A stretch of DNA of 52,766 nt from Celeribacter halophilus (GTDB taxonomy: Bacteria > Pseudomonadota > Alphaproteobacteria > Rhodobacterales > Rhodobacteraceae): assembly GCF_900114135.1 (NCBI RefSeq), contig NZ_FORY01000019.1, positions 1 to 52,766 on the forward strand. Reading direction: 5' to 3'. Below the pieces are notes generated by a model that saw only the letters and a list, made by a program, of their open reading frames with translations, was not told the DNA's origin and searched no databases. A program made the position numbers and the translations under genes. Shown here piece by piece: positions 35,300 to 43,995 of the stretch (position 1 is the first letter of the stretch; each line of letters opens with the position of its first letter).

Positions 35300-36268
35300 A
35301 TGGATGCGAACGCAAAACCGACCGAAACCATTTCCGTGCGCGACGTGTTCGGCATCGACACAGACATGACGGTGAAAGGCTTTGCCGAAACCACCGACCG
35401 TGTCCCTGAACTCGACCCCACCTATAAATTCGATCCCGACACCACCATGGCGATCCTTGCAGGCTTCAGCCACAATCGCCGTGTGATGATCCAGGGCTAT
35501 CACGGCACAGGCAAATCCACCCACATCGAACAGGTGGCCGCGCGCCTGAACTGGCCCTCCGTGCGTGTGAACCTCGACAGCCACATTTCGCGGATCGACC
35601 TGATCGGCAAAGACGCGATCAAGCTCAAAGACGGCAAACAGGTCACCGAGTTTCAGGAAGGCATCCTGCCGTGGGCACTGCGCAACCCCTGCGCGATCGT
35701 GTTCGACGAATATGATGCGGGTCGCGCCGATGTGATGTTCGTGATTCAGCGCGTGCTGGAGCATGACGGCAAGCTGACGCTGATGGACCAGAACGAAGTC
35801 ATCACACCGAACCCCTATTTCCGTCTCTTCGCCACCGCCAACACGGTTGGTCTGGGCGACACCACCGGTCTTTACCACGGCACGCAACAGATCAACCAGG
35901 CGCAGATGGACCGCTGGTCTCTCGTGGCCACGCTCAACTATCTGAGCCATGATGCGGAATCGAACATCGTTCTGTCCAAAGCGCCGCATTACAACACCGA
36001 AAAAGGCCGCAAACAGATCAGCCAGATGGTCACCGTCGCCGACCTCACCCGCACCGCCTTCATGAACGGCGATCTCTCCACCGTGATGAGCCCTCGGACC
36101 GTGATCACATGGGCGCAAAACGCCGAGATCTTCCGCGACATCGGCTATGCGTTCCGCCTGACCTTCCTGAACAAATGTGACGAGCTGGAACGGCAAACCG
36201 TCGCCGAGTTCTACCAGCGCTGCTTTGACGAAGAACTGCCCGAGTCGGCGGCCTCCGTCGCAAGCTGA
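35300..36268 (+). CDS. cobS: Aerobic cobaltochelatase subunit CobS
   Basis: AAA+ ATPase (322 aa) that with CobT drives CobN to insert cobalt into hydrogenobyrinic acid diamide in aerobic cobalamin synthesis. Walker [10 protein letters not shown] at 66-74, Walker [10 protein letters not shown] at 132-140, and the sensor-type [11 protein letters not shown]. The N-terminus ([20 protein letters not shown]) is the CobS-type extension. ATG 35300 is preferred to 35279 on family length. CobN is not in the window, and cobT lies 1.6 kb downstream on the same strand but separated by other genes. Confidence 0.95.
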   Translation: MDANAKPTETISVRDVFGIDTDMTVKGFAETTDRVPELDPTYKFDPDTTMAILAGFSHNRRVMIQGYHGTGKSTHIEQVAARLNWPSVRVNLDSHISRIDLIGKDAIKLKDGKQVTEFQEGILPWALRNPCAIVFDEYDAGRADVMFVIQRVLEHDGKLTLMDQNEVITPNPYFRLFATANTVGLGDTTGLYHGTQQINQAQMDRWSLVATLNYLSHDAESNIVLSKAPHYNTEKGRKQISQMVTVADLTRTAFMNGDLSTVMSPRTVITWAQNAEIFRDIGYAFRLTFLNKCDELERQTVAEFYQRCFDEELPESAASVAS

Positions 36269-36290
36269 GACTGTTCAAGACCGAGATTTC

Positions 36291-36320
36291 AAAGGCGGGC
36301 CTTCGGGTCCGCCTTTTTTT
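36291..36320 (+). terminator. Terminator after cobS
   Basis: AAGGCGGGCC-TTCG-GGTCCGCCTT with one interior mismatch, followed by a T run, 25 bases after the cobS stop. Confidence 0.85.
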
Positions 36321-36575
36321 CTTGCGCGCCTGTGTTACCGACAAGCCCCCTGCCCTGAATATCAGCGGCACAGGTCATCGGCTTCGTTCCTCGCGCGAGG
36401 AGGTATAGCCAAAGTATATCCACAGTATATACAAAATTATTGCCAGAATCCGAAAATCGGCCTAGCCTGACTGTAACAAGCCGCTCGCACGAGGGAAGCC
36501 TTCCCCCTTGATCCCTCCTCACACGCACGCGAACGGCTTTGGTTCAGCGACAGAGATCAGCGACGGACAAAGGCC
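36321..36575. repeat. Three 11-base tandem repeats in the cobS downstream gap
   Basis: At 36403-36435 the units GTATAGCCAAA, GTATATCCACA and GTATATACAAA follow head to tail, each beginning exactly 11 bases after the last, so they face one side of the helix. The two later units also contain GTATA-type palindromic steps. They lie 140 bases before the small exported protein and could be a regulator binding array. The rest of the gap shows nothing recognisable. Confidence 0.6.
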
Positions 36576-36986
36576 ATGACAGGACAGACGCGCAAAGAGA
36601 GACGACAGGACACCGCCCCCTCCACCGCTGCGGTCTTTTGCCTTGCTCTGTTCGCCCCTTTGCCGCTTCGCGCAGCGCCACTTCCCGCCGACAACCCGCT
36701 CGCCCGTCAGTTCGCCTACTGCGCCGGACGCCTGTCCGCCGAGGCGCAACATCACGATGATCGGGAGATTTTCGCGCTCAAACAGGCCATGCAAGCTTTG
36801 CTGGATACGCTGATACCTCCAGAGGCCAACCCCGCCTATGAAGACCTGCGGATCGCGGGCCATGTGGCGCAAAGCACATTGCTCTCGGTATCACGTTTCT
36901 CTTTTGACGAAGAGGAAGCCACACGCGCCAAAGCACTGGCCGAGGAAAAGATGCGCCAGTGTCGCGGGATGTTGCTCGGCGGATAG
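36576..36986 (+). CDS. Small exported protein of unknown family (136 aa)
   Basis: I do not recognise this protein. The N-terminus has basic residues and then AAVFCLALFAPLPLRAAPL, a plausible signal peptide cleaved near residue 33. The mature part is helical, with two Cys (FAYCAGRL and MRQCRGML) near its two ends that could pair. AAAGG lies close before the ATG. It sits between cobS and the FMN reductase, after a terminator and the 11-base repeats, so it is probably transcribed separately from cobS. Confidence 0.55.
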   Translation: MTGQTRKERRQDTAPSTAAVFCLALFAPLPLRAAPLPADNPLARQFAYCAGRLSAEAQHHDDREIFALKQAMQALLDTLIPPEANPAYEDLRIAGHVAQSTLLSVSRFSFDEEEATRAKALAEEKMRQCRGMLLGG

Positions 36987-37088
36987 GAAAACGATGAACA
37001 CAGCCCCGCAGAAAAAGCCCACCAAACTGGCGGGCCCTTAACCTGAAATGTGCGTGGGTTTATTTTGAATAGGTGATCCGTTGCGGGC

Positions 37089-37676
37089 TTATGCCTCGCG
37101 GGCAGTTTTCGTTGCCTTGGTCCACCACGTCAGATCGCTGAGCATGGCCTCAAGCGACGGCAGGATGCCGGCTTCAATCTCGGACATTGCCGCATTGGCC
37201 CCAAGCGGCGAGACTTTGAAGAAATCGGAGCCGGAGATATAGACGGCGGAGCGCACCGGCACCATTTGCAGATTCACTGCCACGGCACGCAAATGCTCGA
37301 CCGCGCGAGCCGCCCCGACGGAGCCATACCCCAAGACAGCAGCGGGTTTACGCACCCACTCCTTACCGGCCTGATCCAGAGCGTTTTTCAACGAGGCCGG
37401 GATCGACGAGTTATATTCCGGCGTCACGAAGATATAACCGTCATATTCGGCCATTTTCTCCTGCCATTTGATCGCAGCGAGGTCGGCAGACGGCATATAG
37501 AGGTTCGACGCCATCTCGTTGAACATGGGCAGATCAAAGTCTTTCAAATCGACCAGATCGAAATCAAGCTCGGTACAAAGCTCTTTCGCCTTGGCCAGAA
37601 GCCATTGAGCAGGTTTGTCGGCGAAACGGGCGTCACGGGTGGAGCCGATGACAATGGCAATTTTCGGATTGGACAT
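37089..37676 (-). CDS. NADPH-dependent FMN reductase family protein
   Basis: Flavodoxin-fold oxidoreductase of 195 aa. The FMN phosphate-binding start is IAIVIGSTRDARFADKPAQW, and VTPEYNSSIPASLKNALD is the second signature of the family. Members use NAD(P)H to reduce FMN, quinones or azo compounds. The closest group contains quinone-reductase-like proteins, but the true substrate is unknown. A 14-base palindrome lies just upstream of the start. It is on the opposite strand between the two cobalt chelatase genes. Confidence 0.9.
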   Translation of the reverse strand: MSNPKIAIVIGSTRDARFADKPAQWLLAKAKELCTELDFDLVDLKDFDLPMFNEMASNLYMPSADLAAIKWQEKMAEYDGYIFVTPEYNSSIPASLKNALDQAGKEWVRKPAAVLGYGSVGAARAVEHLRAVAVNLQMVPVRSAVYISGSDFFKVSPLGANAAMSEIEAGILPSLEAMLSDLTWWTKATKTAREA

Positions 37677-37703
37677 TCCATATTTCCTTTTTCAATTTTC
37701 GCA

Positions 37704-37717
37704 CAGACAAGTGTCTG
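37704..37717. promoter_or_regulatory. Operator-like palindrome upstream of the FMN reductase
   Basis: CAGACA-AG-TGTCTG is perfectly inverted, 28 bases before the reductase start. GTCTGT at 37725-37730 is an extra half-site. Such spacing fits a TetR- or HxlR-type repressor site (inference). Confidence 0.4.
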
Positions 37718-37888
37718 AAACGCAGTCTGTGCCGTTGCCCGCAACCTAGTTCCGCACACACCATACACTCAAGGGCGACTTATGTTCACCGAAGCGCAAA
37801 ACCTGTGCGACCTCGCGCTCAGGCATTGTCTCATTTCTGCGCTTCTCTTTCGCTTGCCCGACTGTCACGCGCATGATTTAACGAGGGT

Positions 37889-39763
37889 ATGAACAAACCC
37901 AGCGACAACCCGGCCGATCCATTCAAAAAAGCACTCGCGGAAGCGACGAAAGTCCTCGCTGACGATGGCGAGTTGACTGTCACCTATTCTATGGATCCGG
38001 CGGGCATTTCCGGCGATACGGTGCGCCTGCCGCAAGTCTCGCGTCGGATGTCGAAAGAAGAAGTGCTGATCGCGCGCGGCACGGCGGATGCGCTGGCCTT
38101 GCGCCACAAGTTCCACGACCAGAGCACCTTCCAACGCTATGCGCCTCCGGGCCAGATGGCTTTTGAAATCTACGACGCGCTGGAAGCTGCCCGCTGCGAA
38201 GCGGCAGGCGCGCGCTACATGCCCGGCACCGGCAAGAATATCGACGCCAAGATCGGCAGTGAGGCCACGCGGCGCGGATATGACGGCATCACCAAACGCG
38301 AAGATGCCCCTCTGGCGCAAGCGATGGGCTATTATCTGCGCGAAAAGGCGACCGGACGCGAATTGCCACAGGCGGCGGAAAATGTGCTCGATCTCTGGCG
38401 CGATTTTATCGACGGGCAAACACAGGACACGTTCGAGGATCTCGACGTCCTGCTGGAAGACCAACAGGGCTTTGCCCGCCTCGCCCGTCGCGTGATCGAG
38501 GAACTGGGTTACGGGGATCAGCTTGGCGACGACCCGGATGCGACCGATCCCGAAGAGGATCAATCCGCCGAGACCGAGGAACAGGACGAAGAGCCGGAAA
38601 ATCAGGGCGAGGATCAGGAACAGGAAGACGACAGCGAGGCCAGCGCGGAAGACACGCAGGAGCAACAGCAGGACATGCAGGAGGCAACGGTGTCTTCGGA
38701 TGATCTGGCTGACGAGGAATTCTCCGAAGAGGTCGAACTGCCGCAAGACGAAGCCGAAGTTGAACCGCCCCAGCCCGCGCCCGTGTCCGATGCCGACCCG
38801 AATTATCAGGTCTTTTCCACCGCCCATGACGAAGAAATCATGGCCGAGGAACTGGCCGAACCCGCTGAGCTTGAACGCCTGCGCGCCTATCTTGACCAGC
38901 AGCTTGAACCGCTCAAGGGCGCCGTTTCGCGGCTGGCCAACAAATTGCAGCGCCGCCTTCAGGCGCAGCAGAACCGGTCTTGGGAATTTGACCGTGAAGA
39001 GGGCATTCTCGACGCCGGACGTCTGGCGCGTGTGGTGGCCAACCCGACAACGCCTTTGTCGTTCAAGGTCGAAAAAGACACGGAATTCCGCGACACGGTT
39101 GTGACGCTTCTTCTGGACAACTCCGGCTCCATGCGCGGACGCCCGATCTCGATCGCCGCGATCTGCGCCGATGTTCTGGCCCGCACGCTGGAGCGGTGCA
39201 ACGTCAAGGTCGAGGTTCTGGGCTTCACCACACGGGCATGGAAAGGCGGGTTGTCACGCGAGGAATGGCTCGGACAGGGTCGCCCGCAACAGCCGGGACG
39301 CCTGAACGATCTGCGTCATATCATCTACAAATCCGCCGATGCCCCCATGCGCCGGACACGGGCCAATCTGGGCCTGATGATGAAAGAGGGGCTGCTCAAA
39401 GAGAATATCGACGGGGAGGCGCTCGAATGGGCGCATCGCCGGATGGTGGGACGCCACGAAGCGCGCAAAATCCTGATGGTGATCTCGGACGGCGCGCCAG
39501 TGGATGACAGCACCCTGTCCGTCAACCCCGCCAATTACCTCGAAAAACACCTGCGTGACGTGATCGCCATGATCGAGAAGCGCAAACAGGTGGAACTGCT
39601 GGCCATCGGGATCGGCCATGATGTGACGCGCTACTATGACCGCGCCGTGACCATCACCGATGCCGAACAGCTGGCGGGAGCAATGACGGAACAACTTGCC
39701 TCGCTTTTCGACAGCGACCCGCGGGCGCGTGCCCGCGTGATGGGAATGCGCCGCGCTTCCTGA
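37889..39763 (+). CDS. cobT: Aerobic cobaltochelatase subunit CobT
   Basis: Partner of CobS in the chelatase motor, 624 aa. The N-terminal domain (about 1-215) has the family block [25 protein letters not shown] long acidic stretch (about 215-300, mostly Glu, Asp, Gln) follows, then a C-terminal von Willebrand A domain with the metal site DNSGSMRG (Asp410, Ser412, Ser414), [10 protein letters not shown] and [10 protein letters not shown]. Length and order match CobT. It lies 1.6 kb after cobS on the same strand, with a convergent FMN reductase gene between, so the two are probably not one transcript. Confidence 0.95.
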   Translation: MNKPSDNPADPFKKALAEATKVLADDGELTVTYSMDPAGISGDTVRLPQVSRRMSKEEVLIARGTADALALRHKFHDQSTFQRYAPPGQMAFEIYDALEAARCEAAGARYMPGTGKNIDAKIGSEATRRGYDGITKREDAPLAQAMGYYLREKATGRELPQAAENVLDLWRDFIDGQTQDTFEDLDVLLEDQQGFARLARRVIEELGYGDQLGDDPDATDPEEDQSAETEEQDEEPENQGEDQEQEDDSEASAEDTQEQQQDMQEATVSSDDLADEEFSEEVELPQDEAEVEPPQPAPVSDADPNYQVFSTAHDEEIMAEELAEPAELERLRAYLDQQLEPLKGAVSRLANKLQRRLQAQQNRSWEFDREEGILDAGRLARVVANPTTPLSFKVEKDTEFRDTVVTLLLDNSGSMRGRPISIAAICADVLARTLERCNVKVEVLGFTTRAWKGGLSREEWLGQGRPQQPGRLNDLRHIIYKSADAPMRRTRANLGLMMKEGLLKENIDGEALEWAHRRMVGRHEARKILMVISDGAPVDDSTLSVNPANYLEKHLRDVIAMIEKRKQVELLAIGIGHDVTRYYDRAVTITDAEQLAGAMTEQLASLFDSDPRARARVMGMRRAS

Positions 39764-39812
39764 GCGCCTGTCGAATGATCCGCGATTATGACCATGGAAG
39801 GACCATTGCAAA

Positions 39813-41594
39813 ATGTTCCAAAGCTTTGATGTGACCACCCGCCCCGAACAGGCCGCCCCGCGCGTGACTGCGCTGCGCAAGGAAATGCTGGATACGGGGC
39901 TGGACGCATTTCTTGTGCCTCGTGCGGATGCCCATCAGGGCGAATATGTGGCCCCCTGTGACGAACGTCTGGCATGGTTGACGGGGTTCACCGGATCGGC
40001 CGGGTTTGCCGTGATGCTCGCCTCCCAAGCAGCTATTTTCACCGACGGGCGCTACACAGTGCAGGTGCGGGCGCAATGTGACCCGAAACTGTTCGACTAT
40101 ATCGACTGGCCCGCCACCTCGCTGGGCACATGGCTTTTGAAAACCGATGCCGCGAAGATCGGTTTCGACCCTTGGCTGCACAGCATTCGCGAGGTGGAAA
40201 GTCTGCGCAAGACCCTGCTCGGCACGGGCAAGGAAATGATCGCCACCAGCAATCTGGTGGACCGTATCTGGACCGACCGACCAGCACGCCCCAGTGCGCC
40301 GGTGAGCAAGCAGCCTGTGGAACTGACCGGCAAGACCTCCGAAGAGAAATTCGCCGAGATTGGCGAGGCCGTGGCCGCACAAGGGGCCGAAGCCGTGGTG
40401 CTCACCCTGCCCGACAGCCTGTCGTGGCTGTTGAACATCCGAGGCTCCGACATTGCGCATAATCCGGTGGTGCAGGCCTTTGGCATCCTCACCATCACGG
40501 GGCGGCTGATGCTTTTTGATGATGCAGCGAAATACGCCGATCTCGGCCCTGACCCGCGCATCTCCATCCTGCCCCGCGCCGCCTTCGGCATGGCTCTTGA
40601 AGAGCTGACCTGTCGCGTGCTTGTGGACACGAACACCGCACCTTTCGCCGTCAAAACCATGCTGAAAAATGCCGAGATTGTCGAAGGCGACGATCCTTGC
40701 ATCCTTCCCAAAGCCTGCAAGACACCCGAAGAGATCGCAGGCACCCGCGAGGCGCATCTGCGTGACGGGGCGGCGATGGTCGAATTTCTCTCGTGGCTCT
40801 CCGAACAGCCGCCCGAGAACCTGACCGAGATCGAAGTGGTGAAAGCCCTCGAATCCTTCCGCGCCGCCACCAATCAGCTCAAGGAGATTTCCTTCGACAC
40901 GATTTGCGGCTCCGGCCCGAACGGAGCCATCGTGCATTACCGCGTGACCGAAGACACCAACCGCGCGCTACGTGAGGGAGAGCTGTTGCTCATCGACAGC
41001 GGTGCGCAATATCAGGACGGCACAACAGACATCACCCGCACCATTGCTCTGGGTGATCCCGGCTTTGAGGAACGCGCGGCCTTTACTGCCGTTTTGCAGG
41101 GCATGATCGCCATTTCCACCGCAGCTTTCCCGCGTGGCGTGGCTGGCGCTCACCTCGACGCGCTGGCGCGCGCACCGCTGTGGCGGATGGGGCGCGACTA
41201 TGACCACGGCACAGGCCACGGCGTCGGCTCCTACCTCTCGGTCCACGAAGGACCGCAACGGATTTCACGGACATCCCTGCTGCCTCTGCAAGAAGGAATG
41301 ATCCTGTCCAACGAGCCGGGGTATTACCGCGAAGGCGCCTTCGGCATCCGGATCGAAAACCTGATCGCCACGCAAAAAGCGCCGGACATCGAAGGGGCGG
41401 ACGGGCGCGACATGCTCAACTTCGAAACGCTGACATGGGTGCCCATCGACCGCAATCTGATCCTTGCAGACGAACTGGCCCCGTGGGAACGCGACTGGAT
41501 CAACGACTATCACGAAACAGTCTGGGAAAAGCTCAAGGACCGCGTGTCCGAACAGGCCCACGTCTGGCTGCGACAAGCCGTGACACCCGTCTGA
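39813..41594 (+). CDS. Xaa-Pro aminopeptidase (aminopeptidase P, M24B)
   Basis: Cytosolic metallopeptidase of 593 aa that removes N-terminal residues before proline. It has two creatinase-like N-terminal domains and a C-terminal pita-bread catalytic domain. Metal ligands appear in LLIDSGAQYQDGTTDITRT (two Asp), GTGHGVGSYLSVHE (His) and the Glu pair in LSNEPGYYREGAFGIRIEN. The three-domain length matches the long aminopeptidase P type. GGAAGG lies about 12 bases before the start. It follows cobT by 49 bases and may share a transcript. Confidence 0.93.
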   Translation: MFQSFDVTTRPEQAAPRVTALRKEMLDTGLDAFLVPRADAHQGEYVAPCDERLAWLTGFTGSAGFAVMLASQAAIFTDGRYTVQVRAQCDPKLFDYIDWPATSLGTWLLKTDAAKIGFDPWLHSIREVESLRKTLLGTGKEMIATSNLVDRIWTDRPARPSAPVSKQPVELTGKTSEEKFAEIGEAVAAQGAEAVVLTLPDSLSWLLNIRGSDIAHNPVVQAFGILTITGRLMLFDDAAKYADLGPDPRISILPRAAFGMALEELTCRVLVDTNTAPFAVKTMLKNAEIVEGDDPCILPKACKTPEEIAGTREAHLRDGAAMVEFLSWLSEQPPENLTEIEVVKALESFRAATNQLKEISFDTICGSGPNGAIVHYRVTEDTNRALREGELLLIDSGAQYQDGTTDITRTIALGDPGFEERAAFTAVLQGMIAISTAAFPRGVAGAHLDALARAPLWRMGRDYDHGTGHGVGSYLSVHEGPQRISRTSLLPLQEGMILSNEPGYYREGAFGIRIENLIATQKAPDIEGADGRDMLNFETLTWVPIDRNLILADELAPWERDWINDYHETVWEKLKDRVSEQAHVWLRQAVTPV

Positions 41595-41762
41595 CATATA
41601 CCGGATACAAAAACCCTGATAGAACCCTTTCGAGATCAACGTGCTCCGCACGTTTTGAAAGGCTCACACCATCGGCGCCCGCTCGGGACGCTTTTCGAAA
41701 ACCATTTTATTTTTCGCAAAACGTCTTCGGGTGCTCGACAATGACACAAGAAGGACAAAGAC

Positions 41763-42104
41763 ATGGGAGACCATATTTCAATTCGCCCCGCTGCGGGAAA
41801 ATGGGTTGTGCGCGCCGGTGGCGCTGTGCTTGGCGAAAGCGCCAGAGCGCTGGAACTGACCGAAGGGGATTACCCGCCGGTGATCTATTTTCCGCGCGAA
41901 GACCTTGCCATGGCCTTTCTGGAAGAAACCGACACGGTCGCGGCCTGCCCGTTCAAAGGCACGGCCAAACATTACGATATTCATACGAAATCCGTGGTGA
42001 TCAAGAATGCGGCCTGGACCTATGAGGCCCCCAATGATGTGGCCGCAGCGATCAAGGATCACATCGCCTTTTATGCCCAGAAAGCCGCCGTCGAACAGCT
42101 CTGA
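41763..42104 (+). CDS. DUF427-family protein
   Basis: Small soluble protein of 113 aa matching the DUF427 family: ISIRPAAGKWVVRAGGAVLGESARALEL, YFPREDLAMAFLEETD, CPFKGTAKHYDI and AAWTYEAP. The single beta-rich domain has no established biochemical role. AAGGACAAAGAC lies upstream of the ATG. It stands 168 bases after aminopeptidase P, with codon use like its neighbours. Confidence 0.85.
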   Translation: MGDHISIRPAAGKWVVRAGGAVLGESARALELTEGDYPPVIYFPREDLAMAFLEETDTVAACPFKGTAKHYDIHTKSVVIKNAAWTYEAPNDVAAAIKDHIAFYAQKAAVEQL

Positions 42105-42178
42105 TCTGGTCTGACAGCCTCAAGCCTTCGTGGAAATCGTAGCGCAGGATTGGCTCCAAACGCTTTGAAAACACACAT

Positions 42179-42205
42179 AAACGCGGGTCTCTGGCCCGCG
42201 TTTGT
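42179..42205. terminator. Hairpin between convergent DUF427 and CLC genes
   Basis: AAACGCGGG-N7-CCCGCGTTT, perfect stem, short T-rich flank on the plus strand (TTTGT). It probably ends one or both transcripts. Confidence 0.6.
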
Positions 42206-42209
42206 CATG

Positions 42210-43895
42210 TCAGGAATGTTCCTCTGCCGCCGTTTCCGCCAGTTTACGCGAAAACACCCGAAGCGCATCGACGTGAAACAACGCCCCGTGCAGTTCCGGT
42301 CCTGTTTCCTCGCGCAGCGTCACGACCGGAATGAAGATCAGGTTGTTCTTCTCGAACAGAGGCATGGCGCGTTCAAGCGTGGCATTGGGGGACAGGTAAA
42401 TCCCCTGAGAAATCAACTCGCGACAGGCGGCCTCTGGTGCTGCCCGTGGCGCGTCCGGTGCGCGGTAGCATTGATGCACCCGCACCGTGGCCAAGAGATA
42501 GGCCTGCGGCCCTGCGGCCAGATGCACGCCCCGCCGTTCCAGCAGTGTCAGGAAGAACGAGCGATCCACAAGGCGCGAGGCAAGCGCGGTGGACAAGGAC
42601 ACAGCAACCATCACCGCAAGCCCCGTTTGCCAGTCTCCGGTGAGTTCGAACACAATCAAGGTGGTCGAAATCGGCGCGCCCAGAACCGCGGCGGCCACAG
42701 CCCCCATTCCGGCCAGAGCGTAGAGCGTGGCCGTGCCGGAGACGGTCGGGAAAATCGCCGTGGCCACGAGGCCGAAAGACAGCCCTGTCAAAGCCCCCAC
42801 CATCAGCGCGGGCGAGAATACCCCGCCGCCCATCCGGCCCGCCATGGTGATGGAAACGGCAATCACCTTGATCACCGTATAGACCACCGCCTGCCACAAG
42901 AGCAGATGCCCGGTCAGCGCCGCCGATGTGGTTTCATAGCCAACCCCGATGATATGCGGAAACTGAATGGCCATGAGGCCGAGCAAAAGCCCCGCAAATG
43001 CCGGTCTGAGCACGGGCGGCAAGTGCAGTTTCTCCTGCACCCACGAGCCGAAATCATCCGCCATGAAAATCGAACGCATCATCAACACGGCGACGAGGCC
43101 ACTGAGCAGACCGAGGATCAGGAAGGCGGGCAATTCGACATAAAAGCTCAACGCCCCTTCGGCAGCCAGCGTGAACTCGGTTACACCTCCGAATTCCAGC
43201 CGGTTGATCACCGTCCCTGCAGCAGACGCAATGACGATGGGGGCAAAAGCATGAACCGCGAAATGGCGCAGCACCACTTCCAACGCGAACAAGGCCCCCG
43301 CAATCGGTGCATTGAACGAGGCGGACACCGCCGCTGCCACTGCACATCCCAACAGGTCGCGCCCCGTGATTCCGTCAGCGTGAAGCCGGTTGGACACCCA
43401 TGTGGAGATCACACCGGCAAGGTGGACCACCGGCCCCTCGCGCCCCGAAGAGCCACCCGTCGAGAGCGTGATCAAAGAGGCAAAGGCCGAGGCCAGACCT
43501 GCACGTTTCTCCACCCGCCCCTGATTGAGCGCGGCCCCCTCGATCACATCCGCGACCGAACGCACCCGCCCGTCCGGCGTGAACCAGTTCAACACGATGC
43601 CCACCACAAGCCCGCCAAAGACCGGCAGGAACAAAACCCAATACCACGGCAAATCGCTGGCAAATGTGTGCAAATGGCGCAGGTCGGGCGTGCCGTAGAA
43701 CATGCCTTGAAGAAGGTCGATCCCCTTGCGGAACCCCAATGCGGCAAAGCCGGAGGCAATGCCGATCAAAAGCGCAATAAACCAGAACTGGATCTGGCTC
43801 GGCCCACGCCTGCGGACCAGATCAAGCGCATCGGAGAGACCTTCACGTATCTCGGCCATGGCCTTTGCCGGATATGACGTCTTCTCCTCGGCCAT
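42210..43895 (-). CDS. CLC chloride channel/transporter protein
   Basis: Inner-membrane anion protein of 561 aa with about eleven hydrophobic segments. TGGSSGREGP carries the outer gating glutamate of CLC proteins, and NAPIAGALFALEVVLRHF aligns with the segment holding Glu202-Glu203 of CLC-ec1. Here the inner proton glutamate position is Val, as in CLC channels rather than H+/Cl- exchangers. GRMGGGVFSPALMVGA and GAPISTTLIVFELTGDW are further anion-site segments. A C-terminal region (about 500-545) looks like a single CBS-type motif. ATG 43895 (MAEEKTSYPAK) is preferred over 44006, which would overlap the divergent gene. Confidence 0.9.
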   Translation of the reverse strand: MAEEKTSYPAKAMAEIREGLSDALDLVRRRGPSQIQFWFIALLIGIASGFAALGFRKGIDLLQGMFYGTPDLRHLHTFASDLPWYWVLFLPVFGGLVVGIVLNWFTPDGRVRSVADVIEGAALNQGRVEKRAGLASAFASLITLSTGGSSGREGPVVHLAGVISTWVSNRLHADGITGRDLLGCAVAAAVSASFNAPIAGALFALEVVLRHFAVHAFAPIVIASAAGTVINRLEFGGVTEFTLAAEGALSFYVELPAFLILGLLSGLVAVLMMRSIFMADDFGSWVQEKLHLPPVLRPAFAGLLLGLMAIQFPHIIGVGYETTSAALTGHLLLWQAVVYTVIKVIAVSITMAGRMGGGVFSPALMVGALTGLSFGLVATAIFPTVSGTATLYALAGMGAVAAAVLGAPISTTLIVFELTGDWQTGLAVMVAVSLSTALASRLVDRSFFLTLLERRGVHLAAGPQAYLLATVRVHQCYRAPDAPRAAPEAACRELISQGIYLSPNATLERAMPLFEKNNLIFIPVVTLREETGPELHGALFHVDALRVFSRKLAETAAEEHS

Positions 43896-43995
43896 CTGCG
43901 CGATCCCTTCGTGTTTCAGCGTACTTGCCCTGCTGGCTTTTCCTGCCTGCCCACGTCCATTATGGTCATCGGACCTGAACAGACGAGTGAGTCCC

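Noticed and set aside
36994-37041. Possible 15-residue ORF after the small exported protein
   Set aside because: An ATG and a purine-rich leader exist, but nothing beyond that supports translation.
42150-43877. Long open frame opposite the CLC gene
   Set aside because: The CLC frame has clear conserved motifs; the antisense product is an Arg/Gln/His-rich artefact of GC-biased codons.
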